The notes beneath the pieces are model-generated. The model saw only the letters and a list, made by a program, of their open reading frames with translations, ran no database searches and was not told the DNA's origin. Position numbers and translations under genes: made by a program. A stretch of 64,000 nt of DNA from Capsicum annuum (taxonomy: Eukaryota > Streptophyta > Magnoliopsida > Solanales > Solanaceae): the NCBI RefSeq assembly GCF_002878395.1, contig NC_061118.1, positions 84,029,447-84,093,446 on the forward strand, read 5' to 3'. Numbering within the stretch: the stretch's first letter is position 1; each line of letters opens with the position of its first letter. Below, piece after piece: positions 33,500-45,702 of this stretch.

Positions 33500-36400
33500 A
33501 GGAAGATTATATTAAATCTTACTTTCAAGACTGTACATATTGGTACACGTTGGTCCTTGGGACCTAGCAAGAAGAGTATAGGAGTTTTGACCTGCAATAA
33601 TAGATGAAACAGATTTAGCAAATACATTCAGAAATATAGGATTCAGAAAATACATCCATAGGGAGATGATTTACTTCTTGTACAACTATTACCAATGATC
33701 ATTGAAATCTAGAAAAAACATAATACTTCATCTTTTATTTATGATTTGATATACAATTTCTTAAAATATAAAGTTTTTTCGAAATTCAGACTTTGCTGAT
33801 TACATCAGAACTTGGAAATGTATGATATAAGCGATTTGTTGTGCAAGACGGCAATGTGTTCAGATGAAGGTGCTTCGGTAAGTTGTCAATCTATAGTCTC
33901 TAAGATATACAAGCTTGTCCACCTTCGCTACATAAAGAAACAAATGTGCGTAGAACAAATCTAGCAAGGACCAAAAGTTTCACAAATTTAAATGGATACG
34001 ACGAAGGAATTATAAAGATTTGTAGAACTACAATAGACCTAGATAATCAAGTGTGTTTTCAGAAATCCACCAAGGGAACCACCGAGCATATTTATCTTAG
34101 ATGGATCTGCAAGTCCCATATCTATGACATAATCTATAGCAGCTAGCACATCATTAACATCTAACACATAAAAGACATATGATAACTTACAAATATGTAT
34201 GAACATTTTTTATTTCAAATCCTTGATAAGGAATCTCTTAAGCGAACAAAGGAAAGGACTACGGAGCAGTACCTGTGATTCAATTTTGCCTGGAAGAAAT
34301 TGCAGTGCTTCCTAGCCAAAACCCAAGGAGCCTCTAAGATAAGATGAGAAAAAAGGTACTTAATTAAGTCATTAACTGTTGTTTGGCCAAAAAAAGGAAG
34401 ATAGCAAAGTAAATATTTTGAGAATAGTAACAATCCATAGATGCATTTTTTGGGATTGGATTGCTAATAATGTAGAAGTCTCATTATTATAGGTCGTGGC
34501 AAACAAGAAGCGACATTCCACTGATGTTGTTCCTAAGCATTTGATTTTTAATTAGTATAATGTAAGGAAAGGCCGCGTACAATACACCTTGGTACTAAAT
34601 AAACTTCAGTTTTCTTAAAATCAACAAATTTAAAAACATTCTAAAATTATATTCTTTAGCTATAGTTTTCTACTGAATAAATCTCAAAAAATGTGCAAAC
34701 AAACTTTGACATTGGATTAAACAGGTGAATTCTGAGATTACCGACTATAACTATTACATTTCCTTGATAATAAAACTAAGAAAGTCGGTTGAGTGTAATA
34801 TTTTGGACTAGAAATTATATTAAACATCAAATTCAGAGAGGACTCCATTTTAAAGCACAAGGATGAGGTGACATACGTTTTTAAATGTTCCAGTACAAAT
34901 TTTAGAAGAATATTAACGCTAAATTCAAAAGAGAAAGAAGAAGAATAGGTATTTGAAATAAGTAAAAAATAGATTCATGATTGATACATATCAAACATAA
35001 AAAAAAAAAACATAAAGAGTCAAGAACTTTACAGAAATAACATAAGTGAAAGCAACATCCTATAGACAACCTAAAAAATTGCCCCTCAAAGTTGAAGTTT
35101 AGGTATTGATTTTATCCGTGCAGATATATTACCTTCTTATTGTTGTATCCTAGTGGCATCATAAGTGAAGTTGGCTTGATATATAGCGTTCTACCTTACA
35201 TCAAGGTACTAAAACTGGTCTCTCTTTTGACTCATGTTGTATGGAATAATTTTGTATGTACCAAATGATTTTTGTTTAGTAGTAGCACATTATCATCCAT
35301 ATCTTTTCGAATTGCACGCTTTCTCGATTTCCCCTCCAGTCTTGACATCAAAACTGAGTGATTGTACAACTATATATACCTAGTTTATTGAGTGATTGTA
35401 GTTGGAATTTTGCTCTTTGCCCTGACTAATGATTACTGCAACAACATATCCTGCATAACCATCTTGCTTTCCAACCTTCTCAACTTTCTTTAGTGCCAAA
35501 GACTAAATAATATTTACGATAATTCATAGACTCAAAAGAGATCGCGAATTATGAATTATGTTTGTTTTGTCTATATGCATGCTGTATCTTCTAATCAAAC
35601 TATTGTCTTCGAGGAATCGGAGAAGTACTCTCTTAGGATGCCAAACTAATAGAACTTCTCTTTCGATTACTATTATGCGTACTTGTTGCCCTCGGTATCT
35701 ATATTCGAGGAAAGTATCTTTTAACTAAAACTAACCTTTTTCTAGGCCTCACATTTATGCTCTTTTTATTTAGCGTCTTGCATTATTCCTTTCTGTGTGA
35801 AACTGTGCTTTTCGTGTTAGATTTTTTATTAGTTTGCTATATTTAGAAATGCGGGCAACCCTTATATGTCCGGTTACATGCTCGGATACAGAAAGAAAGC
35901 TCTCTCCAAATCGAAAAAAAGAGCAGACTCACAACATCAAAAATCACAAATAATAAAAAACAATACTCTCACATATTAACTTCTTTCAAATAACCATCCA
36001 TGAAATGCAAAAGTAATCCTAAAAATACATACAACTTTTTTTGTTCTTTCAGGAAGCAAAAAGTTTTTTTTAATCAATATGTGTCTCGTACAATGCTATC
36101 CTGGAAGAAATTGAACCAAATAAATGGCTATGTCCAGGTTCTTTATGTTATTTATTTACTCTATTCAATAAACACAATTCGAAATTATAGGTCAAAATAT
36201 AAAAACCCAAAATGCACAAGCACATGTTCAATCTATAGTACTTAAACAGATCATAATTAATTTTGAATTATGTGGTTACCTATTTACATTGATAATAGCC
36301 GGCAAGAATCCAATTTGAAATATAAAAAATATGGGTCTTCTTCTTTGTTAGAATAAAAAAAACTCAAAAAAGCAGTTTAATTTACCTATCAAATTTGGTC

Positions 36401-36822
36401 TTTTCTTCTGTTAGAATCAGAAATTCCAAACAAAACCCCAAATAAGCGATTTAATTAACATATCAGATTGGCTCTTCTTCTTCCATTAAATTAAAAAAAT
36501 GCACCTAAAGTCAAAAACATAATTTAATTAGAAAAGTGTACCTGAAGGTAAAAACAAAACAACTTTCTTTTTGGTTGTTTTTGTTTGATTTTGACAGAGA
36601 AGAGATGGAGGAAAAGAGGGAAAGGGATTACCTTACTCTCTAGAGATCTAAATATTTATGATACGTGTTTTGCAGGATAATTAGATGAAGACACGTATCT
36701 ATGGGTTGGAACTGTATCTCAACTTTTTTTGTGTGTGAAATGACCAAAATGGCCTTAATACAAAATTTTTGGACATGTAAGCACACATGTCGAAACCACC
36801 CTTTTATATATAAAAAAATAAT
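33500..36822. repeat. Tandem segmental duplication, copy 2
   Basis: Head-to-tail repeat of copy 1. It starts AGGAAGATTATATTAAATC at 33,500 and ends with a second TGGACATGTAAGCACACATG block (about 36,772-36,822). It keeps the same exon order and the same long upstream stretch, with scattered substitutions and indels. No other coding sequence was found in its right-hand 2.4 kb. Confidence 0.9.
33523..34331 (-). pseudogene. Acylamino-acid-releasing enzyme pseudogene, copy 2
   Basis: Same four exons as copy 1 at a constant offset. Exon a (34,273-34,331) has a TAG after GSLGFG but keeps the final CAG. Exon b (34,039-34,161) reads DVNDVLAAIDYVIDMGLADP then MLGGSLGGFLKTHLI, with a terminal TAG; its acceptor has lost one G (TTAG against TAGG in copy 1). 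Exon c (about 33,811-33,882) reads TEAPSSEHIAVLHNKSLISY and its donor GT is now TT. Exon d (33,523-33,591) is fully open: VKTPILFLLGPKDQRVPICT then VLK. The Leu after the nucleophile Ser is shared with copy 1, so it predates the duplication. The inactivating changes named here differ between copies, so most decay came afterwards. No transcript could give the full catalytic triad. Confidence 0.85.
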
Positions 36823-37710
36823 TAAAAAATAGAATATAATAGAAATATCGATGAGCATCAAATTCATTTTACACTAATTAGAAGACTCCAACTATTAGCA
36901 CTTGTCTTCTTATGAATGTAAAATAAAATTATTCTACAATGAAATCTAATAAAAAATATTTGTGAAAAAATAGCCACCAATAAAAAAGAATATTACTAAA
37001 AATAACATGGCTACGATTTCCTTTCTAATTGGGATACCCATTCCACAATCAATATCCCTGCACTTTGTTTGGATAGTGGTTTTTCATAGTTTTATAATGT
37101 ACGGTACTATATGGTATGGTATTGTATTGTACAGTATAGTACAATACAATATTTGGATGGACTGTATCGTTTACTATTGTTTAATAACAATTTTATTATT
37201 TGGTTTGAGGTATGGTACTATATCGTAACTGGTAAGTTTACTAAAATGCCCTTAATTATTATAAATATTAAATCTATTAATAATTGTTAATAAAATAACT
37301 TGTCTACTAACCTGTCATAAATTATATCATGTAAATATATTAAGTTGTTAAATTCATGTAAATTTTAACAAAATCAATACAAGAGTATATCAAAATAGGA
37401 TTCATTTTTTATAGTAATAAATTTCATTTCCTTTTGGTGTTTCAGAACGTGACAACCAATGACAAGTACAAACTTTGAATGCATCTTTTGCATATGCCAC
37501 ATGTGTGTTCGGTATGGAATACAAAAAAAGTTATAGAAAAACAAATGGTTTCTTACTTATTTTCTTATTTCCGTTATGCAAATACAAAATTATTTTCTAA
37601 AGATATTATTATACACTTAACAGAAAATAATGAGAACGAATAGGCTAGGGGTGGGGTAAGGAAAAAATTATGATTTTTTTTTTGTTAAAAAGAATATTTG
37701 GGGGTGGGTT
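36823..37710. other. Intergenic sequence with a MITE-like palindromic patch
   Basis: No gene is visible. At 37,050-37,230 there are words common in nightshade MITEs (TTTGTTTGGATAG, TATTTGGATGGACTGTATCG). A perfect inverted repeat lies within: TATTGTATTGTAC (37,120-37,132) and GTACAATACAATA (37,139-37,151). Element ends could not be set. Confidence 0.4.
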
Positions 37711-40160
37711 AGTACAACACTCCGCATTTTTTAGCTAGAAATTGAACCGTCGTTCCTATGTGTGCAAACTCTAATCCCATGATTTATATTATAATTCATG
37801 TTTCATGATCTTTATCCTAGTGTGGGAAGTTCTTGGGATTTATATTATAATTCATGTTTCATGATCTTTATCCTAGTGTGGGAAGTTCTTTCGAAGCAAA
37901 AAATTGTAACACTCCATATTATCCTTGGTTCTATTCAGCTCTTAGTTGCATGCATGAGGGGCTTAAGGCCTAAAAATTTCATTAAGGGTTGGGGACTTAG
38001 CCATTTTCAATACCCCTAAACTTCGAGGATTCTTATTTTGATCTTTTCGACCCCAAGACATTAGTTTTTGAGTTAATTCATGTTCAGGAAAGTAGGAAGT
38101 AAGTCTCGGAGGAGTTTTAGATTTTTCGGGAAAGGTTTGGGGCATGTTTGGACCGTGTATCTAGAGGGTAACTACGATAAGACCGCACCGTGCCCTTATT
38201 CCCGACTCCACACTCTCTGCATAACGGTGGGGAAAGTCAACTACCTCAATTTGAACCGCGTTGCGGTGGCGTTATTGCGTCCAGTTCTGATTTAAATGGT
38301 TGAGGGGCAATTGGGTCTTTCCCCCTTCTACCCAAATCATCCATAACATGAATTGGGATATCTATTAGGATATTATTTACCCTTCTTCTCTAATTCACTC
38401 TCAAGAAAACCCTTGCCTTTCCCAAAGAACAAAAAATTCAACTCCCTTTTCCCTAAGTAATCTAGAATTCAAGCTCTCCAAGTTCAAGAACCTTTAAGAA
38501 TGCATTAAGATTAGGGTTTCATTCCCAATTTAAGAAACTTAAGGTACGTGGGGCTATCCTAAATCTCATGGGCATAGGTTTTACGATTTTAACGAGCTTT
38601 AAAGTTATATAAGTATGTGTATGTAGTGAGTTTGGAAAACTCTTTTAAGAGCATGCATTGTGAAACCAATTTGATGAAAGTACTTAACGGTCATGGGGTT
38701 TCTTTTCATAAACTTGATTTAAAATCTCGTGCATATGTGATTTGAATTCGAAGAGTGATTATGAATGTGAATATTGAACTTTTCTTTCCCCATGATGATT
38801 TTATGGACTTTGCATGGTATGAATTGTAATTTGTTTTGGGAGCATGATTTAAGAGCCCCCTTTTGATCATAAAGAGTTATGTATAACCAATGTTGGAGCT
38901 GGTTTATGAATAATGACAAATTCTTGAGTCCTAAATATCTCTTTAACCATTATGCATGCATGTGTTGAATAAATGGAATGGCCACCATGTATTAATGTCT
39001 TGTAAAGAGAACGAATTTGCATAAGTTTTATATGATTTCGATAATAATAACTCTTGTGTGATTTGATAAATATTTGGTGGTCATTGACATATGTTGAATG
39101 AGAAAGGTTATGAAACTGATGTGATATGAATGACTTGTAAGTCTGGGTATGACGATATCCTTTTGTGATGCGCCCTTAATAAAAGGAGAAAGATTTGTTT
39201 CTAAGCATAAAGTATGTTTTTAAGAGGCTAAAATTAGGATTAAATAGAGTTATGTAGTTACCAGAAGAAAGCCTAAGTTGAAAGACTCAATGCTAGAAAC
39301 TGTGATTTACCGACACCAAATTATGGTACCCTGCTTTGTGATCTTGTGTACCTTGATTCACGTTGTGCCAATTTGGGACTATGGTTAGGAGACTTGATTT
39401 ATGATCTTGTGCACTACCATGACATATTAATTTGATTGGGGATTATGTCACCCTGCTTTGTGATCTTGCATCTCTTCCCTTACTGATACTCCAATCGTTG
39501 CGGGAAACTTGGATTAGGGACTTGACTTTTAAATCAAGGGAAAATTTCATATAGCCCATGGAAATTATAGATTGTAGGGTGCACCATCTTTCTTAGTAGA
39601 GAAATCAATAGTTGAGTCATGATTTCAAGAAGATGGCTTTCGAGCTCATCAAATTATGCTCATGTATTTTCAAATATTTTATGATGACATGCTTTTATGA
39701 AATGCTCTCACCTATGTTATATAAAAATATATTTAGTTTTTGGATTGTTCTATGTACCAATACCTCTATGTATTGACCCCCTATATTTTAGGTTATGCGA
39801 TATAGTCCCATGGTCTATCAAATCAGTAAAACACTTGAGATTTGATAGAATTGGTGAGCCATCTATCTTTCAAAAGGTATTTATTTATATATTGAGTCTT
39901 TCAGTGTATGGTCCAATCGGGGGCTTTGTCCCAGCCTAGACAATTAATATTTAGTAGAGGCTTCGTAGATGGTAGTTGAAGTGTTGTATTATCATATCTT
40001 GATGACATATTTTATATTATAAGTTTCCAATGAACTCTGTTTTATTTTCTGCACTTTGATTTATGTATGAATTTTTCTTATGATAGTATTCTAAGGGGTC
40101 TCTCAGGCCTTCGAGGTTTGGGATGCCCGTTGCGGCCAAGACCTCTATTCGGGTTGTGAA
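37711..40160 (+). mobile_element. 5' LTR of a non-autonomous chromovirus-type element
   Basis: It starts GTACAACACTCCGCATTTTTTAGC and ends ...CGGGTTGTGAAA just before a PBS. It matches the 3' LTR at 43,577 over its length; in one 131-base stretch (from about 37,868 and 43,676) I count 12 differences. It contains a TCATGGGCATAGG block (38,567) and the PBS-proximal CTTCGAGGTTTGGGATGCCC (40,107). The insertion is old. Confidence 0.85.
37781..37892. repeat. 56-bp tandem duplication inside the 5' LTR
   Basis: GATTTATATTATAATTCATG starts at 37,781 and again at 37,837, each followed by TTTCATGATCTTTATCCTAG. The 3' LTR has only one copy (about 43,643), so the duplication followed insertion. Confidence 0.9.
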
Positions 40161-40165
40161 AAGCT

Positions 40166-40177
40166 TGGTATCAGAGC
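40166..40177 (+). promoter_or_regulatory. Primer-binding site (initiator Met-tRNA type)
   Basis: TGGTATCAGAGC is a perfect match to the standard primer site used by chromoviruses, six bases after the LTR end. Confidence 0.9.
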
Positions 40178-43100
40178 ATGGTTCATGATCCCAGGGTTTC
40201 TACGAAGCCGTGTCTAGTAGAGTCTTGCTTATGGGTGTTTTGTGCACCACACTTATATTAGTAAGCTATCGGGTATTTAGGAGTTGTTTCCCATTCTTTC
40301 ATACTCTAGTTTGTGCTATAGCATCGTCTATATGAAATTTATCCAAATTCCTTCCTTTCTCTAATTTTATAGGCCAAGCCTCATTGGCAAGATTATCCAA
40401 GTCTAAGAGTTTAAATCGCTAACAATGTGGTCCTTTTTTTTTAAGTTATCCATAAAGTTATGAGATAGCACAAAGACTTAAAAAGAGTCCATTAGTGCTT
40501 CAAATTATATTGATTCGAGTGCATACCTCTATCTTAATGAAATCGTGCTTTTCAATCTGAGGTACGAAGTGTACTAAGTCCCTTTCAAAATCCTTGTTAT
40601 GGATGTCATGCTTAAGGGTAGAGATATATGACAAATATTGAAACAGTATTTCCACTTGAGTAGTAATATATGTTAATAGGTCGTGGCCTATTAGTAGTAA
40701 AATGGTACAGAAGTTAGTGATATAAAGCCACAAGTCTAAAAGTCAAAGTGAGGGTGACTTTCACATAAATAAGTAGTTTTAGGTGTATAACCCTTGACTG
40801 AGGGGTGGTTTGCTCTCTTATGGTGATCGACTAATATTGTAGAAAGATTTGTAGATTGTATGGTAGTTTGTGAAGGAATTGATTGGCTGTGATTGTTATT
40901 TATTCAAAATAGGGAAAGAGCTCAGAGTTGATAGTTATGATTCTTATAGAAATCATTTATGGGTTGTAAGCGGAAAAGGGTAGATTAATTAATAAGTTAT
41001 GGGTAGAGACTCATTGGTGTGTATAGAATTTGAAGGTAGTGGGGATGTATGTATAGGCAAGTAAAATATGATGTGAGAAAGTAGAATATATTGATAAGAT
41101 CGTAATGGGTTACATAAGATTAAGATTGATAATTGTTATTATGTAATTTTTACCCCCCTTGATTGTCTTTTCTCTAGTAGTTGTAAGCTAGTACTACATG
41201 TAAGAAGGTATGTAGTGGATTGTGAGACGTAGTATTAATTTCATGGAGAGGGTGTGATTGCAGGTAGTAGTTAAGTAAAATGAGGTATCAGGGTTGATTT
41301 CCCAAATCGATGGACTAGTATAGTATGTGGCATTCTTTATTGGTGGTATATAATTGATGCTAGACTATAGGCTTGAACTTTAGATGCGGATTGTGGTGAT
41401 TAAAATAGTATTTTAAGACTAATAATGCATATTTTGTGGGAACGAATTAGTAGGCTTGATGTGAGGTGGCAACTTGTTGAAAAATGACTGAATAATTATG
41501 ATATATATACATGAGGGCTAGTGTTAAAATAATTTATGGTGGTTGAGTCATTAAGTGGATGAGAGCGTGTGGTTTTATAAGAATAAGTTTAAACCCCCTG
41601 GTAGCATGTTGTTAGATAAAGTTTGATGTGTACAAGTGTCATGTGTACCTAGCCCACATTCTTGAAATTATAGTATGGGGAAGTCTGGGGAGTTGTTTTA
41701 TGGTGTTCCTTATAGTTGAATTAAGAAAATATAGGTAGGCAGTATGTGCCCTTGGTATAGTGTTACAAATTTTGTTAAGTTGTAAGTTATGCGATTAGAG
41801 GTTTAATGTGAGTATGTTAAGTAATGAGAATGAAGTGTTTAGTGTTTGTGTATGGTGATATCCCCTTTGTGTTGAGAGTTGTTGATATAGATTTGATGTG
41901 AGGATAGGTCAGTATAATATTGTGACTTTGATCTAAGGGGGAGATAATGGACTAAGGTAGGTCTTGAATTTTCTTATGGTGGCAAGTTTCAGGTAAGAGT
42001 CATGAAAAATCTATTCCTATTCAAGCTAGCTCCTCCTAATTCAATTTAAGAGTTCATTCTATGCTAATGCCTTACGTCATGTATTCAAGTCATGCCTATG
42101 GTTTGAATTCTCTATGGACGTATGTTCATGTTCTAACCTCTAAGCTAGAAGCAATGATGTCTCAGTAAATCCAGTCTTTCATGTATTCAGGCTTTATGTT
42201 ATGATTCTCATGATCCATAAAAGTCCATGTCTTATATCATGCTTGGTTCTAAGAAACTAGGCTTTTTATATGTTACCAATTCATGTTATTTCAGGTCTAG
42301 CCCAAAGTGATAAGGTTTATACAAACTCATGACTATCTCAACTCTGAAAATAAGAAGTAATAGCTTCAAGTATCAATCCCTATCTCAATCGATGACTTTA
42401 TGAATTCAGGACTTATGTTATACGATTCATGATGTATGCGTTCATGTTTCTCACTGTTCCCAATCCTAAGATCTTATGCTGTATTATGTTTATACCCGAA
42501 CGACTCTCTGCTTATGATCCAGACACTTGATATATGAAGCACTTCGGGTCTATTATATCGTATCTTCTCCTCATGTCCCACCTTGAGTAGTGCAATAAGT
42601 CATAATTAAATAAGTGTTACTTTTATTCATGATGCTTACGCACGGGTCGCTCAATTACTCTCCATATGTTAGCATGATAGTAGCTATGGAAGAGTAGTAG
42701 TGTTATAGTTACGGGAATAGATATTCTTGAATATGAAAATTTTGATGTGATTTCCATAGTTAGGGTTATAGGTGAAGGGGGAAAGAAGGAGATGAACTTT
42801 CGTTATGTGAAAAGTTAGGAAGAAGATATGTGGCAAAAAAGTCTTTGTGAGAGTGATAGAATTTGTTGGTTTTAGTGGGGAGATCTATGAAGCGGGTGTA
42901 GTAATGATAGGATTGAATGTGGTGATTGATGAAAACACAAACCAATGTGTTATGCGGTCGTTACTCCTTGATTTTAGGCATGAGGGTGTTGATTATAATG
43001 ATAGTGTGAAGTACTATTCTTAAATAGATGTAGAGTATGGGGTCCCATAGCTTAAGCTAGCACCTCTTTTCTCTGAGTTAGGCTTCATCATAGGAGTACT

Positions 43101-43563
43101 ATACAGTGGGACTCAAACTCTTGTGGTTAGATGTCTGAAGGGAGAATTGTAGGTTGGAAATGATGAAGTATGTTATTTATTGTTTGGGAATAGACGAGTA
43201 GTGTCTCTAAGTTTAAATCTATTTGTTGTATCTTGTAAGGTAGAGAATGCTTCTATTCCTATCTCCAATGAAATCTCATTTCATGATTGTACCAACGTAA
43301 ATCAGGGATATTCTACCAAATAACCTTATGCCTTATGTTATGATAATTATGATCCCTAGAACTTATGTTCAAGGTCACCTCTATGTCAATTCTTATTATC
43401 TCATGCTTCGTGCTTACACGTTTTACTAGGGACTATCATGAATCTCTTTTGATGCCTTTGCATGTTTTGTTGAGGAAAAATATTCAATGTGAATTACGTT
43501 CTTTATTCCATACTTTTAAAGTTTCAACAAGTTCCTACCCATCATTCGGGGATGAATGCTCCC
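40178..43563 (+). other. Non-coding internal region of the non-autonomous element
   Basis: In 3.4 kb between PBS and PPT, no gag, protease, RT or integrase motif is visible in any frame. Words such as TTATGTTATGATTCTCATGA recur in degenerate form near 42,191, 42,411 and 43,333. A PPT-like AAGGGGGAGATAATGG occurs at about 41,936. The 3' part (TTCGGGGATGAATGCTCCC, 43,544) is the usual Tekay-type 3' untranslated end. This is the structure of a large retrotransposon derivative mobilised in trans. Confidence 0.65.
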
Positions 43564-43576
43564 AAGGGGGAGATAA
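43564..43576 (+). promoter_or_regulatory. Polypurine tract
   Basis: AAGGGGGAGATAA directly precedes the 3' LTR start TGTAACACCCC and is the primer site for plus-strand synthesis. Confidence 0.85.
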
Positions 43577-45702
43577 TGTAACACCCCACATTTTTTAGCT
43601 AGAAATCGAATCGACGTTTCTACATGTGCAAACTCTAATCCCATGATTTATATTTTAATTCATATGTAATGATCTTTATACTAGTGTGAGAAGTGCTTTC
43701 GAAGCGAAAAATTGTAACACACCATATTATTCTTGGTTCTATTCAGCTCTTAGTTGCACGCATGAGGGGCTTAAGGCCTGAAAATTTCACCAAGTGTTGG
43801 GGACTTTCCATTTTCAAGACTACTAAACTTTGAGAATTTTTATTTTGATCTTCCCGACCCCAAGACATTGGTATTTGAGTCAATCATATTCAGGAAAATA
43901 GGAAGTACATCTCGGGGGATTTTTGGATTTTTCGGGCAAGGTTTGGGGCATGTTTGGGCTGCGAATACAGTGGGTCACCGCGATAAGACTGCATTGCGAC
44001 CTTATTCCCAACTTCACACTCGTCGTATTATGGTGGGAGAAATTAACTACCGTTATTTAGATCATATCGCGGTGACGTTGTTGTATCCAGTTCTGATTTA
44101 AATAGTTGAGGGGCAATTGTGTTGTTTCCCCCTAAACCCAAATCATCCATAACACAAATTAATACATCTATTAGGGCATTATTTGCCTTTCTTCTCCAAT
44201 TCACTCCCAAGAAATCCCTCCCCTTTCCCCAAGAACAACAGAATTCAACTCCTTTCCCCCCTAGTAATCTAGAATTCAAGCTACCCAAGTTCAAGAACCT
44301 TCAAGAAAGCATCAAGATTAGGGTTTCATTCCCAAGTTAAGAAACTTAAGGTACGTGTGGCTATCCTAAATCTCATGGGCATAGGTTTTACAATTTTAAC
44401 GAGCTTTAAAGTTAAATAAGTATGTCTATGTAGTGAGTTTGGGAAATTATTATAAGAGCATGCATTGTGAAACCAATTTGATGAAAGTACTTAACGGTCA
44501 TGGGGTTTTGATTTAAAATCTCGTGCATATGTGATTTGATCTCGAAGAGTGATTAGAATGTGAATTGTGAACTTTTCTTTCCCCATGATGATATTTATGG
44601 ACTTTGCATGGCATGAATTGTAATTTGTTTTGAGAGCATGATTTAAGAGCCCTTTTTTTAATCATAAAGAGTTATGTATAACCAATGTTGGTGCTGGTTT
44701 ATGAATAATGACAAATTCTTTAGTCTTAAATGTCTCTTTAACCATTATTCTTGTGTTGAATAAATGGAATGGCCACCACATATTAATGTCTTGTAAAGAG
44801 AATGGGTTTGCATAAGTTTTATATGATTTTGATAATAAGAACTCTCGTGTAATTTGATGAATCTTTGGTGGTCATTGATATATGTTGAATGACAAGGGCT
44901 ATGGAATTGATATGATATGAATGACTTGCAAGTCTAGGTATGAAGATACCTCTTCGTGATGCGCCCTTAATAGAATGAGAAAGATTTATTTCTAAGAATG
45001 ACGTTTAGTTTTAAGAGGATAAAATTGGGCTTAAAGAGACTTAGATGGTTATCCTAAGAAAGCATGAGTTGAAAGACTCAATGCTGGAAACTGTGATTTA
45101 CCGACATGGGATTATGGTACCTTGTTTTGTGATCTTTTGTACCTTGATTCATGTCGTCCCAATTTGGGACTATGGTTAGGAGCCCTGGTTTATGATCTTG
45201 TGTACTACTATAACATGTTGATTTAATTGGAGATTATGGCACCCTACTATGTGATCTTGTGTGTCTTCCCTTACTGATAGTCTAATCGTTGCGACAAACT
45301 ATGATTGTAGGGTGTATCATCTAGCTCAGTAGAGAAATGAAGATTTGAGTTATGATTTCATGAAGATGGTTTTGAAGCTCATCAAATTATCCTATGTATT
45401 TTCAAATGTTTTATGATGACATGTTTTTATGAAATGCTCTCACCTATGTTGTATAGAAATATTTTTTTTTTATTGTTCTACTTATTAGTACCTCTGTGTG
45501 TTGACCCCCTAATTTTAGGTTATGCAGTATAGTCCCATGGTCCATTATATCAGTGGAATACTTGGGATTTTAAAGAATTGGTGAGATATCCTTCTTTCGA
45601 AAGACATTTATTTATATATTGAGTTTTTCAGTGTATGGTCCAGCCGGGGGCTTTGTCCCGGCATAGACAGTTAGTATTCAGTAGAGGCTTTGTGGATGGT
45701 AG
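43577..45702 (+). mobile_element. 3' LTR of the non-autonomous element, truncated
   Basis: It begins TGTAACACCCCACATTTTTT and follows the 5' LTR to GGCTTTGTGGATGGTAG at 45,702. There the sequence changes to a reverse-strand chromovirus LTR. The last part of this LTR (about 180-200 bases by comparison with the 5' copy) is missing and is not found on the far side of the next element. Confidence 0.8.

Noticed and set aside
43868..44101. 77-codon plus ORF, also found in similar form at 38,080
   Set aside because: It lies in the two LTRs of the non-autonomous element. Similarity between copies is due to LTR identity, and no conserved domain is visible.
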